A stretch of DNA of 64,000 bases, taken from assembly GCA_025084515.1 (NCBI GenBank), contig JAJAGP010000754.1:1-64000 (forward strand), read 5' to 3'. This document shows, one piece after another, positions 41,293 through 52,121 of the stretch. Below the pieces are notes generated by a model. It was given only the letters and a program-made list of their open reading frames with translations. It had not been told where the DNA came from and did not search any database. A program made the position numbers and the translations under genes. The stretch is from Ancistrus triradiatus. Taxonomy: Eukaryota; Chordata; Actinopteri; Siluriformes; Loricariidae. How positions within the stretch are numbered: position 1 is the first letter of the stretch; the number at the start of each line of letters is the position of its first letter.

Positions 41293-42237
41293 AAGCAAAG
41301 GTTCACATACTTTTGCCACTCATTAATATGTAATATTGCATAATTTTCCAATAATAAATACATGACCAAGTATAATATTTTTCTCAATTATTTAACTGGG
41401 TTCTCTTCATCTACTTTTAGGATCTGTGTGAAAATCTGATGATGGTTCAGGTCATATTTATGCAGAAATATAGAAAATTCTAAAGGGTTCACAAACTTTC
41501 AAGCACCTCTGTACACAGTGATTCAGTGATTCAGATTCACAATAGCTCTCGCTCTGAGAAGCTCGCTATGTTTATCGTGTTTTTCTGTATTTTTACATCT
41601 AAAGTCCTGTATTCTTAGTGCAAATAAGTCTCCATGGGTCCAAAACAGGTGAGTTTATGAGAGTCAACCAAAAGCAAAACAGGAACCGAATGCTCCAGAA
41701 CAGAGGCTGCAATTAGTTCATCAATAAAGTGAGTGTTTTGCACTTTCAATTCATTACTCACCAAATTACATGAGATTGATTTTTCAACACTTCTTTATAA
41801 AATGAGTTAATTATGTTTTCCAACTGTAGGTTAATGTAAGTATTTTAAAGAGTAACTTACTTATCATTACTTATCAAGAGGCTGAATCTCCAACTACAGG
41901 CGCCATAATGTAACTGCAGTCATTTAAGGTGAACTGGAAAATGTGAATAAGGTGGAGAATAAGAAGCCAACTTCAACCTTGTCTCCGCTATGATAGACCA
42001 AACACTCGTTAAACTCCACATTTAACTTATGATGGATTTGTCAGAACATAGCCTCAACAACTTCATTAATGCATATAATGCCTTGGATTTTCTGGGTGTC
42101 TGGAATGGATTAATTATTAAAGTGATTAAAATTATAAATTTATTCCTTATGGGAAAACTCTGCTCTGTACTCATTATTTTCGGTTCTCGACAAGCCTTTC
42201 TGGAACGAATGAACTATGAGAATCAAGGTACCACTCT

Positions 42238-43300
42238 ATTTCATTTACAGGCATTGTTTTTTAAAGGTAGGAAGAAAAGGAGTGCCAAAAGAATCCACAC
42301 AGACATCTGGAGAACATGCCACACTCCACTCAGTAACCCAGGAAACCGTGAGTAATCACCATTGCTTGCTGTACCACTGCGGCTGAAATCCTACTTGATC
42401 CTAAAAGATGACAGACCTTTAAGGTTAACTGGTTTTATTGCAAATAAAGTACTACGTCCATGGGTTTTAAAAATTTATGATGGAAAAATATGCCGAATCA
42501 AAGGGCACAATGACCCGTTTTAGTACTTCAGGGTCCACAAATGGCCATGACCAGTGGGGAAAGGGAAAGTAGTTCCCTGTAGCAACATCCCTGGAGCCTC
42601 ACATCTTCAATGCTCACCTTTAATTGTTTATTACCGGTGGTGTTCTGACATGCTGAGGCTGTCTAAACCCTGATTGATGGTTGTCTCTTCCGCAGGCTCA
42701 CGAGTTAAAGAGCCGAGGAGACAGGTGGCTCCTGGGGGACAGGACGCTGAAGGGAGAGGAGGGAGGAAGGAAGGAAGGCAGGAAGTTGGGATGAACTTAA
42801 AGAGAAAAGCTTTGCAGTGGGACCAGCTGACGAGAACACTGAGATGAAAGCAGGTGCATTTAATGCCTCACTGAAATGAGCAAAGTGAGACGAACGTGTA
42901 AGTGATTTTTAACAACCAAGGCCTTGGTTATCTAGCATTGCACGTACAGTAATACATAGGCTTTGAAATCCTTTTGTCTATTCTGAACTCACTTTAACCC
43001 TGGCATATTGAAATAATTTATGAATAACCTTCAGCAAGTCTTTTGAATTTGACTCCAGAGAGATGCCGCATGACCCATGATGGGGTTGAACAATGACAGG
43101 GTTGATAGGGTTAACTTAATGCAACAATTTCAATATCAGAAGTAACAAAACAAACCTGAGACATAACTGAAATGAGTAAATGTGCCAATTTACTTCACTG
43201 ACTTGTGGCATTGACATTCAGAGGCATTTCATTTGTTGCACAGCGGCTCAAATTTGTAATGTAAATATGCTGTATATTGTATATAGGTTTCATTTCAGCA

Positions 43301-43301
<1 letters not shown>
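42238..43301. other. Single-copy block
   Basis: Repeat-free sequence. Around 42680-42795 there is a pyrimidine-rich tract ending CTCTTCCGCAG followed by 32 open codons (from 42696) and a purine-rich GGAAGGAAGG stretch. The acceptor-like site alone does not make an exon. Confidence 0.35.

Positions 43302-43347
<46 letters not shown>
43302..43347. repeat. (G)46 homopolymer
   Basis: Forty-six consecutive G on the plus strand. Could form G-quadruplex structures; length in an assembly is unreliable. Confidence 0.95.
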
Positions 43348-43350
<3 letters not shown>

Positions 43351-43531
43351 TGTTCACACCACCCAACCATCATCATCTCATGAGTAGTGGTTTATGTTAA
43401 ATAAAACATAGCATATGCTACAGGAGGAATGCCAAAAACTGATGCATAATAAGCCAAACATTGTACTTTGAAAATGAATATATATTTGCTATGAGTAGAT
43501 TTTAAATTTGAATTAGATTCAAGCCAGCAAT

Positions 43532-44095
43532 GAGTGCATTTCCATGCACTTTAATAATAATCCGATCATACTCGGAGTTCTGCAGTTATCTGATTATTGT
43601 GTGATTATTGTGTCATGTGTACGGCTTACTCCAATCTACTAATTCGATAATTATTCCAGTAATCGGATTTCTCATAGCATATGTACCAGTTACTTGATTT
43701 CAATCGGATTTCTCAATGTGCCTATGCACGCAAAGAGGCAATTGGAAAAAATACGGTTGCCATGTCTGTTTATTCTTAGAGATTTCGCTTCTTTTGGGCT
43801 TATTTAAATAGACCTGGTGCGAGATTCTCTCACAGGATCTAGCAACTCTGGAATTAAAGGCAGCATCCGGTAAACAGCTATTGAAGACTTTGTTTAGACT
43901 CTGAAACGTATACTCAAAAAAATGAAGAATTCATTCATTGATTTAAGATGAACATTTAAAATTTATGTCACATATTTCTGTGAGATTATTGGTTGGTTGC
44001 AAAGCAGAAATCTGATTACTGCCAGAGTCATGTAAACCTGGAGTTTCTGCAGTTATTGGATTATTAAGTGCATGTAAATGTTCTGACTGTTTCAC
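43532..44095. mobile_element. MITE with imperfect long inverted repeats
   Basis: The left part TTTCCATGCACTTTAATAAT, then GAGTTCTGCAGTTATCTGAT, pairs with the right part GGAGTTTCTGCAGTTATTGG, then ATTAAGTGCATGTAAATGTT, read in reverse. Arms are about 70 bases with mismatches. The interior is AT-rich without a frame. Family not determined; target duplication not clear. Confidence 0.55.
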
Positions 44096-44203
44096 ATTAT
44101 TACAGATAGCACATTCAGGTTATCTCGCATTTACATGACTGAATAGTGGAGCTAGTATGCTAAATCCCCATCAGTCAGACATACGTGAAGAAGTAAAGAC
44201 AGG

Positions 44204-44386
44204 GGTAGCCTAGTGGTTAAGATACTGGACTACGGACCAGAAGGTCCAGGGTTCAAATCCCACCTCTGCCAAGCTGCCACTGTTGGGTCCCACAATTGTT
44301 TGGATTTGTAAGACTTGTAAGACTGTATCAGTTGTAAGTCGCTCTGGATAAGGGTGTCTGCTAAATGCTGTAAATGTAAATGTAAA
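44204..44386 (+). repeat. tRNA-derived SINE
   Basis: GGTAGCCTAGTGGTTAAGAT head, GGGTTCAAATCCC B box (a good match to the Pol III consensus) and GTCGCTCTGGATAAGGGTGT tail. A short internal deletion lies before the tail. Confidence 0.85.
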
Positions 44387-45144
44387 GACATGCCGGAAAA
44401 AAAAACAATCAGAGACACACACTGGTGAAATTCAACCCAAAGTGCTTTATTTACACACAGCACTAATCCCATCTAGACACTACCTCTTTAAGATCTTACA
44501 GCTTTTGCTCCCTGGCCAGGAGACTAGTGTCCTTTCTCCCATGTTGGCAAGAGCTGAGCGTTTATGCTGTGGCAAAGCTGCACGTTTACTGGCAGGTGAC
44601 TGCCATCCCCCCTCCACAAGTACCCAGCTGTAATTGTTTAAAAATAACATGTTTTAAAAAATAGATAAATAAAAAATAAATAAATAAAAAAAATAATAAT
44701 AATACTTTCACCCCAATATAACAGCCAGGAGAAAACACAGCACACTCTCAAAAAACAAACACACAAACTATGCCCAAACTATGCCTATGCATTGTACAGT
44801 TTCTAAAAAGTTTTTTTTTTTTTTTTTTTTTTTAAATGAAACTCCACAAAATTCCTACCTTTTTTTTGAAGGACACATGACTTTTTTCTTTTTCACCTTT
44901 TACCTCACATTAGGAATCTCATGATATGCCCTCGTGCCCAGCTGCAACAATGCATAGCCAATTCATTGTTTTCACCGGCAGATGGCGGACTACAAGCTAC
45001 ATGTTCTCCCACCATATTTTCTGCCACATCTACCAGCCATACTGGAGGCACTGCCAAGGTTAATTTCATTTAGAGCATGTAGTCTTACATGGTACATTGC
45101 ACGCAGTTAAGGGCTACTGACTGGTTACCAACATCGGTAACCTG
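44387..45144. other. No recognised feature apart from a T run
   Basis: AT-rich; a T23 run lies at 44811-44833, and an A-rich stretch at 44645-44705. No supported frame. Confidence 0.45.
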
Positions 45145-45213
45145 TCGTGTTGGTACAGCCCTGGACCTTTTGGTCTGTAGTCCAATATCTATGCCACTGT
45201 GCCACCACAGTCC
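45145..45213 (-). repeat. tRNA-SINE head, antisense
   Basis: The reverse complement has GTGGTGGCACAGTGGCATAG and ACTACAGACCAAAAGGTCCA, the head of a fish tRNA-SINE, without body or tail. Confidence 0.5.
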
Positions 45214-46036
45214 ACAATGAGTCTAGGTGAGTGCTGTACCAGTCAAACACTGTTCATATTGGTGTTTTTTCTATGAAGGTGAAAATGTGGTGAAAATCTA
45301 GGCCCTAGGTATTCTGAATATTTTATTCTCTCCTCAAGCCATCTTTCTAAATAATCTGCTGGAAAGTCATCCAGCCTGCAATCTAACTTGCAACGAGAAG
45401 CAAAGGTCTCTGTTTGACTGTCAATGAAGTCCAATGAATGGGAAGACCATTTTCTGTCACTCCACTCAGAACAAAAACTCCAAAAATGATAAATGAGAAA
45501 AACAACTTTGTTTGGGGGCTTGATTTGTTTCTCTTAATTGGATGCTTATTTTCTGCTCCTCTCTCCTTCTACCCTTATCCCTCATCGTAATGAGTTAGAT
45601 GTGTGACAGTTAGACAGAGACGCAGTGGGGGTGTTTGGTGGATAATGGCCTCTGCATTTGAAGCGATACAATGGAAGTGTGTTGTTAGCACTATAAGCGT
45701 TGTTTCAGACGCGGCATGAGCTGCATGCTAAGATCGTCTCCAGTGCCTAGCCAGCCACAGCTGAAAGGGATGATAGATTATTTTGAGCATCCGCTGCTTA
45801 CCAACGTACAAGATGCATCAGTCGGCTCTGGCTGTCAAATAAAGAACTGGAAATAGACTGAGGGGTTGAATAGGTTAAACATTAACAACAGAGCTTATAA
45901 TAATATAAAAACATACAGGTATGTGATGTTTACCCAGCTAATTACTTTCTGTGTAACAGGATGTTGACTGAAATGGACAGTGACCAGACATTACCACAGT
46001 CACATAGACTTTCATTTCCGTTCCCAGAACATTACA
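45214..46036. other. Single-copy block
   Basis: Repeat-free; balanced composition around 45550-45850. No supported coding frame. Possibly conserved non-coding sequence, which cannot be tested here. Confidence 0.35.

Positions 46037-46107
<71 letters not shown>
46037..46107. repeat. (TG)n(TA)n microsatellite
   Basis: A few TG units followed by about 31 TA units. Confidence 0.95.
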
Positions 46108-46110
<3 letters not shown>

Positions 46111-46771
46111 TAATTCATATAACTAACTATAAGAATCATTTTATTTTTTAAGCAAGGTGTCCTGCCAGGGATGCAATTGCAAATTAAGGCATATAATTTA
46201 GAGCATTGAAATGTAGTATTCACTGTCACTGGTTCTTTAACATTACACTTTACAATGAAATATAATGATAATAATCCTTCAGAAATCGAATGTTTTTTGC
46301 ATTGTTGTGTCACTCTATTTGCCATCTATGCCTTAAATATTTGTCTGTACGAAATTCATAATTTACTTTAAAATACATAATTTTGTCATGTAACAAGTTT
46401 TCACTCAGTCCTGTTACCCTAACATATTCCCACTTCTGAAAACATACCAAGTCACATGTTCAATAGGAAGCTGGATCATCTGGATCTTCTGAAGATCATG
46501 AGAAGACCCAAAATAATTTCTGTCTTATTTTGTTCTATGTATTAGATGATATTTTGACTATGACTGAGAAGGTCCATCTCACCTTACTATCCTGTTATGG
46601 AAATTATTTATAGTTGTTGTTTGTTTATTATAAAATCATGTAAATCATTAGAATGTTCTCAGTGCCCTAATATTAGGGTTACTCATTAGTATGAGTAACA
46701 GTAATGGGAGAAACAATGTAAAAATATCATGAAGTTGAGATTGGCCAATAATCATTATGGATAATTACATA
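46108..46771. other. No recognised feature
   Basis: AT-rich sequence without repeats or supported frames. Confidence 0.4.
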
Positions 46772-47853
46772 CAGTGGGGCAAAAAAAAGTATTTAGTCAG
46801 CCACTGATTGTGCAAGTTCTCCTACTTAGAAAGATGAGGGAGGTCTGTAATTTTCATCATAGCTACACTTCAACTATGAGAGACAAAATGAGAACAAAAA
46901 ATCCAGGAAATCACATTGTAGGATTTTTAAAGAAATTTAATTGTAAATCATGGTGGAAAAAATAAGTTTTTGGTCACTCACAAACAAGCAAAGATTTCTG
47001 GCTCTCACAGACCTGTAACTTCTTCTTTAAGAAGCTCTTCTGTCCTCCACTCATTACCTGTACTAATGGCACCTGTTTGACCTCATTATCTGTATAAAAG
47101 ACACCTGTCCACAGCCTCAAATTGTCAGACTCCAAACTCAACCATGGCCAAGACCAAAGAGCTGTCGAAGGACACCAGGAAGAAAATTGTAGACCTGCAC
47201 CAGGCTGGGAAGAGTGAATCTACAATAGGTAAGCAGGTTTGTGAGAATAAATCAACTATGGGAGCAATTGTATGAAAATGGAAGACATACAAGGCCATTG
47301 ATAATCTCCCTCGATCTGGGGCCCCACGCAAGATCTCATCCCGTGGGGTCAAAATGATCATGAGAACGGTGAGCAAAAATCCCAGAACTACACGGACCTG
47401 ATGAATGACCTATAAAGAGCTGGGACCAAAGTAACAAAGGCTACCATCAGTAACACACTACGCCGAGAGAGACTTAGATCCTGCAGTGCCAGGCGTGTCC
47501 CCCTGTTTAAGCCAGTACATGTCCAGGTCCATCTGAAGTTTGCCAGAGAACATATGGATGATCCAGAAGAGGATTGGGAGAATATCATGTGGTCAGATGA
47601 AACCAAAATAGAACTTTTTGGTAAAAACAACTCGTTTTGTTTGGAGGAAGAAGAATGCTGAGTTGCATCCCAAGAACACCATACCTACTGTGAAGCATGG
47701 GGGTGGAAACATCATGCTTTTTCTGCAAAGGGGACAGGGTGACTGATACGTGTTAATGGGGAAAGTGAGATTTTAAGCCAAAACCTCCTTCCATCAGTGA
47801 CAGCATTGAAGATGGAACGTGGCTGGGTCTTCCAGCATGACAATGATTAGAGA
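46772..47853 (+). mobile_element. Tc1-like element B, copy 3, 3'-truncated
   Basis: Left terminus CAGTGGGGCAAAAAAAAGTA next to TA. The element runs collinear with family B through the leader and transposase, and stops after TTCCAGCATGACAATGATTA near 47853, inside the second catalytic block. The right terminus is absent. Confidence 0.9.
47144..47853 (+). pseudogene. Tc1-B transposase, truncated and broken
   Basis: ATG at 47144: MAKTKELSKDTRKKIVDLHQ, AGKSESTIGKQV (first helix-turn-helix), a TGA in GAIV*KWKTYK, then DNLPRSGAPRKISSRGVKMI (linker). A second TGA ends the TRT.. region, and further shifts occur before the WSDETKIELFG block (first aspartate) near 47590. HGGGNIML follows, and RGWVFQHDND (second aspartate) closes it at the breakpoint. 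It retains the lineage's start codon, unlike the copy at 37027. Confidence 0.85.
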
Positions 47854-49104
47854 GAATATAGATAGACAACAAAGGAGTACTACTCCCAATAGGACAGGTA
47901 CATACACTTACAAACGAGATTTACAGCTTGATACAAATAAGTAGCAGAAAGTCATACACACAAGTAACTTGCATTTAAACGATAGATTTTTATTTCTTTT
48001 TATAATTATTGTAATTTCTTAAACTTCATCGTTAAAGCGATTACATGTTAATTGGAAGGATACCTGAATTAAGAAACTTTATAGTGTGTAATACACTTCT
48101 ATGTAGAACTTGTATATTGAGAGCAGGTATATACATTACACCCAAATGCACACAACCACTTGGCAGTTGATGGAAATGAAGGTCAATAACATTTCTAATT
48201 ACGACTCCTACTGAGGCATTTTACCTTGATGCCTCTAAAAGCAGCTTCCCCCCAACTGCCTCCAGAAATGAATTCACGTTTGGGCCATTCAGACATAATA
48301 TTCCACTCTGTACTAATTCGCTGTCCCTGTGAGAGTGTGCTCAAGATTCGCATGGGTTCCCATTTCTAAGCCACTCGGAACAGCTGCTAGTAGATTATTT
48401 GCTTTTCCTCTCTTGTGGCCTGAACACTTCTGCTGATAAGCGTTCTCGAGCCAAAAAGTTATTAGGAAAGTGGTAAGATAGTGAGAAGCACTATTATCAT
48501 GATGTTCAATTCCAAAATGAGAGCATAATTGGAGGAATTTTATCATCGTCCAGACTACCTTCTGGTTTGTGTTTTTTTGACAAACGAAAGCCGATAAACA
48601 AAAACCTTTTTTCAAAGTATGTTTTTTAAAAGAAAAATAGAAGCATCTCATCCTGTGACGGCCTGCTCTCAAACACGCAGTCAGCCCTTAATTAGCTTTT
48701 ACTGTAACATCTCACTCCCAACTATCCATATTGAAGGGCTTTAATCCTCGAATAGTATCAAGGCTGGAGCGGTGAATTCTTAAATCAACCCTGTTTTTGT
48801 TCTTACATTTGTATTCCCACATCAGTACAGAGATTTTGACCCAGGTCCACAGCAAATCTTTGTTGTTGTCAGGCTAGCCCAGAGGCGGAGACGAACGTAC
48901 AAAGCCGTTCTATAAAATGTTTATTAAGCACAGGCAATCAAAGGGCTCCCACAGATCATGACCGCAGATGCAGGCTGAGTTGAAAACACAGGCAGACATG
49001 AAATCCAGCTAACAGATCCGAAGGAGAAGGCGGATGGGTTATCGTGAAACGAAGTAGAAGCTCAAAGCCAGAACAGAGTACAAAGAAGATACCATGTCAC
49101 AGGT
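47854..49104. other. Single-copy block
   Basis: Repeat-free between 48180 and 48830, with balanced composition and no supported frame. Possibly conserved non-coding sequence. The stretch 48870-49090 resembles dispersed repeat sequence (GGCAATCAAAGGGCTCCCAC), but I cannot classify it. Confidence 0.35.
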
Positions 49105-49290
49105 AACATTTGAGAGGTTGGGTCCCTTTTTGAGGCTTGGTCCTCCCAAGGTTTCGTCCTCATAACTGCTCATTTCCACCCTAGGCTTGCTCAATTAGGA
49201 CTGAGGGCCTAGATAATTGCAAAGCTGCTTTGAGGCAATTTTCCATAGTAAAAAGCACTATATAAACAGCTTGACATTGACTTAGCAAGG
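49105..49290 (+). repeat. Retroelement 3' tail repeat, sense copy
   Basis: GGTTGGGTCCCTTTTTGAGG, CCTAGGCTTGCTCAATTAGG and AAGCTGCTTTGAGGCAATTT are shared with 54430-54655. Ends in TTGACATTGAC. Confidence 0.6.
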
Positions 49291-49641
49291 AGTGAGTGAA
49301 AGAATGGCATTTGCATTTCTCCAAAACAATAGTTAAAAAAGAATGTCTGAAATAAATCGAACAATTATGTCATTGCTGAAGGTAGCAGATGCCCAGAGCT
49401 ATGAGCTCAAACCAATCAATCAAATACAACTGTTGAATTAGTTGAAGATCAAGTTAACTCAGCGCCCGCCCTTGTATCAATTTAGAGACAGGCAGCACTA
49501 TTAGTGTTAGCAAGCTCCGAATAAACACTATGAGATGGTATTACACAACTTTAAATTCTGGACTCACCTATAGCGGAACAGAGGAAGGATCAAGATCACA
49601 ATGAGTTTCCAAGCAACCAGACTCAAAATCCCTACTGTGTA

Positions 49642-49644
<3 letters not shown>

Positions 49645-49676
<32 letters not shown>
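49645..49676. repeat. (GT)n microsatellite
   Basis: Sixteen GT units. Confidence 0.95.
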
Positions 49677-49678
<2 letters not shown>

Positions 49679-50186
49679 CTGTCATGAGACTCATACAGTG
49701 GTGCATGAAAGTTTGTGAACCTTTTAGAATTTTATATTTCTGCATAAATATGACCTAAAACATCATCAGATTTTCACACAAGACCTAAAAGTAGATGAAG
49801 AGCATCCAATTAATTATACTACCACCACCATACCCAAACCATAAACCCTAACATTATTTTGGTCTCATCCATTCACAAAACATTCTTCCATAATACACTT
49901 CCACAAACGTGTTGTGAAGAGCAGACTTTGATAGGGCCCTGTTCTTTAAATAAAACAGTGTGCCCACTCACACCTGATTGTCATCCCATTGATTGAAAAC
50001 ACCTGACTCTAATTTCACCTTCAAATGAACTGCTAATCCTAGAAGTTCATATACTTTTGCCACTCACTTATATACAATATTGGATCATTTTCCTCAATAA
50101 ATAAATGACCAAGTATAATATTGTTGTCTTATTTGTTTAACTGGGTTTTCTTTATCTACTTTTAGGACTTAAAATCTGAAAATCTG

Positions 50187-50496
50187 ATTTTCAGCCCTGG
50201 CGATCCCATTAAACTAATAATTAATTATTAGTGGGTTTAGGACCCAATATGCAGCTAGCTCTGGCAGAAGGAGAGTGTAAAATGGAATGAATAAAGCCCC
50301 CACGTGATCATTTCGGTGGATCAGTTGGAGATGCAACCAGGAATAGAACACGGGACACTGAAATGCTGGCTAGAACGCTTAACACAACGTGACACACTGA
50401 GGATGATGTCACCCAGCGCTCAGCATCCTGTGAATGGAGGGGTGGGGCGTGCGCACCAGCGAGGAGGCATGAAATGAAAGCACCTTATTTAAAAGC
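50187..50496 (-). repeat. Direct repeat copy 1 (tRNA-SINE-like, antisense)
   Basis: ATTTTCAGCCCTGGCGATCC start, a self-complementary AATAATTAATTATTAGT, AAAGCCCCCACGTGATCA, and a complement of a B-box-like GTGTTCTATTCCTGG (antisense of a tRNA-like head near 50320-50400). It ends after CACCTTATTTAAAAG, a TATA-like motif. Confidence 0.65.
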
Positions 50497-50670
50497 GGCG
50501 CAGGAATTGGTTCTTGCAACCGTGGCGCGGAGATCAGGACCCACAATCGTGGCGCAGGATGCCCAAGAGCGTAGCTTAAGTGCTCAGACGTGGGGGGCTC
50601 CTATGGTGGAGGTCTCAGAGCTAACGCTGGGTCCAATACTTGTAGCTGCATGCTGTTATGGGTCGCCATA

Positions 50671-50950
50671 ATTTTCAGCCCTGGCAATCCTGTTAAACTA
50701 ATAATTAATTATTACTGGGTTTAACACCCAATATTTAGCTAGCTCTGGCAGAAGGAGAGTGTAAAATGGAATGAATAAAGCCCCCACGTGATCACTTGGG
50801 TGGATCACGTGGAGATGCAACCAGGAATCGAACACGGGAAGCTGAAACGCTTAACACAATATGCCATGCTGAGGATGACATCACCCAGCGCTCAGGGGTG
50901 GGGCGTGAGCACCAGCGAGAAGGCACAAAATGAAAGCGCCTTATTTAAAA
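50671..50950 (-). repeat. Direct repeat copy 2 (tRNA-SINE-like, antisense)
   Basis: Collinear with copy 1 with two short deletions. Its B box complement (GTGTTCGATTCCTGG) is closer to the Pol III consensus than that of copy 1. It ends in GCCTTATTTAAAAGG. Confidence 0.65.
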
Positions 50951-51637
50951 GGCGTTGAATGGAGGTAGGTGCGGCGCGCCAAAGCGCGTCTCCAGTCTCA
51001 CAGAAAAATTGTGAAATCTCACTCAGAGTAGGCGCGGAGGCGCCGTACGATGCGCGGCGTCACAGAGTGAGTCACAGGAAGTGATCGCATTCAAGCGATC
51101 GCTCAAAGCGAAGGCAAGGGGGAAAAGGACCGTGAGAAAACTCTGTTCCTACACTATCATACTAAACCCTACCTTACCTCGGGCCTTCAGAATCCCTACG
51201 CGGCCGATTCCCTAAACGGAACCGGTCTACCACTAAGACCTGACCGGGCCAGAACCAGTACTGCCTAGCATAAACGCCGAAGCATCTAGACAGTCGAGAG
51301 ATACCACCTATAACAAGTCGGAGCGTTAAGACAGCAAAAGAAGTCGGTCTGTCGTTTAAACGCAGGAGCGAATGGACAGCCAACAGTGGTCATGCAGCGA
51401 CACTGCCAAGCTCATTTAACGTTTTTGACCGTATACGGTCGCCAAAGGGGGCGCATCTGCGTTATGAGGTTAAATACCTGGGCTGGCAGGTGCTTCATAT
51501 CATAAACTATCAGGAGTCACTGAATGGTAACTGAGCCGACGCTGCCTCCTAGCATTGGTTAGAGGGTGTGACACCTAACATAAATTTGACCTAAGTTTGT
51601 GAATTAGGGTTCACAAACTTTCAAGCAGCACTGTAGG

Positions 51638-51707
51638 TGGTACTTGGAGGTTTTGGTTTGATAATGAGTCATACAGTACTTGGTCTAAAAAGTTTGAGAA
51701 CCACTGT
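51638..51707 (-). repeat. hAT (Charlie-like) terminus
   Basis: The reverse complement starts CAGTGGTTCTCAAACTTTTT, then AGACCAAGTACTG, the classic end of hAT-Charlie-type elements. It abuts the end of the Tc1 at 51633. Confidence 0.5.
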
Positions 51708-52121
51708 GGCAGAGTATTCACTGGACCAGGGTTGAGTGTATGAGGAGGATTATGGGGATTGGAGTCCGGGATGCTGGATGTGGGGCAACAGGCGTGACAG
51801 TTGTAGTGCAAATGAGACAATTACAGAGTGCACTCTGTCACACTGTGACTACGAAGAAGGCAATATTGATCTCCAGATCTTACCTTCAATTTGCAGCTTA
51901 CTAAAAATGCATAAATCATAAATGTTGTTGCTTGTTGCCTTTCAGTGTGTGTTATTGAGGTCTGGTGACATAAAGCTCCTCGTAAAACCTTCTGATGTCC
52001 TCTAAACCTGCTACAGCATAAACAGATGCTTACACTGATACTACTTCTAGCTTGTATGTGACTCAGGTGTTTCTCCAAATACCCTGGAATAACTTTACAA
52101 ATGAAGGGGTAAGAAGTTATA
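51708..52121. other. No recognised feature
   Basis: Short block without supported frames; may include more of the hAT element. Confidence 0.35.

Larger units (their letters stand above)
39673..41511 (+). mobile_element. Tc1-like element A, copy 7, carrying a 28S rRNA insert
   Basis: Termini CGGTGATGCTTGAAAGTTTG (two changes from the family) and CAAGCACCTCTG (ending 41511), each at TA, inside the Tigger-like element. Length is 1839 bp because of a roughly 400-bp foreign insert in the transposase frame. The 5' coding part is deleted; the 3' two thirds are well kept. Confidence 0.9.
39495..42237 (+). mobile_element. Tigger/pogo-like element, split by a Tc1
   Basis: Left terminus CAGTAGTACCTTGGTGCTCA (39495) and right terminus AATCAAGGTACCACTC (ending 42237) are inverted versions of one another. 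Outside the Tc1 at 39673-41511, the two parts (39495-39672 and 41512-42237) line up continuously with the reverse complement of 3431-4058. After the insertion ATGGGTCCAAAACAGG (41635) resembles a Tigger transposase start (MGPK). No transposase core is present. About 900 bp without the Tc1. Confidence 0.7.
50187..51590. repeat. GC/CpG-rich insert with internal direct repeats
   Basis: Contains two direct copies of one block (50187-50496 and 50671-50950), then about 600 bp of CpG-rich sequence (GGTGCGGCGCGCCAAAGCGC, GAGGCGCCGTACGATGCGC, TTTGACCGTATACGGTCGCC) unlike the AT-rich surroundings. Between the copies TGTTATGGGTCGCCATAA precedes copy 2, in the manner of an LTR start. I do not recognise the source. 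An LTR-type retroelement fragment or a captured genomic segment are both possible. Confidence 0.6.
49696..51633 (-). mobile_element. Tc1-like element A, copy 8, deleted and carrying a 1.4-kb insert
   Basis: The left terminus CAGTGGTGCATGAAAGTTTG (49696) at TA and the right end TTCACAAACTTTCAAGCAGC..CTG (ending 51633) bound it. Minus-strand coding traces remain around 49840-49990 (ATTTTGGTCTCATCC, AACATTCTTCCA and the leader after the start). Near 50187 the family sequence stops and a GC-rich foreign segment begins; it returns in scrambled form around 51575-51600. Confidence 0.75.

Noticed and set aside
42029..42355. 108-codon plus-strand open frame
   Set aside because: Most of it lies in the right end of the Tigger-like element; the residues match no domain.
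44204..44290. Functional tRNA gene
   Set aside because: The A and B boxes belong to a SINE head; the cloverleaf is not complete and the sequence continues into the SINE body.
48313..48672. 119-codon minus-strand open frame
   Set aside because: No recognisable domain, splice sites or start context; length is compatible with chance in 64 kb.
50474..50671. 65-codon open frame in the CpG-rich insert
   Set aside because: High GC lowers stop frequency, and there is no recognisable domain.
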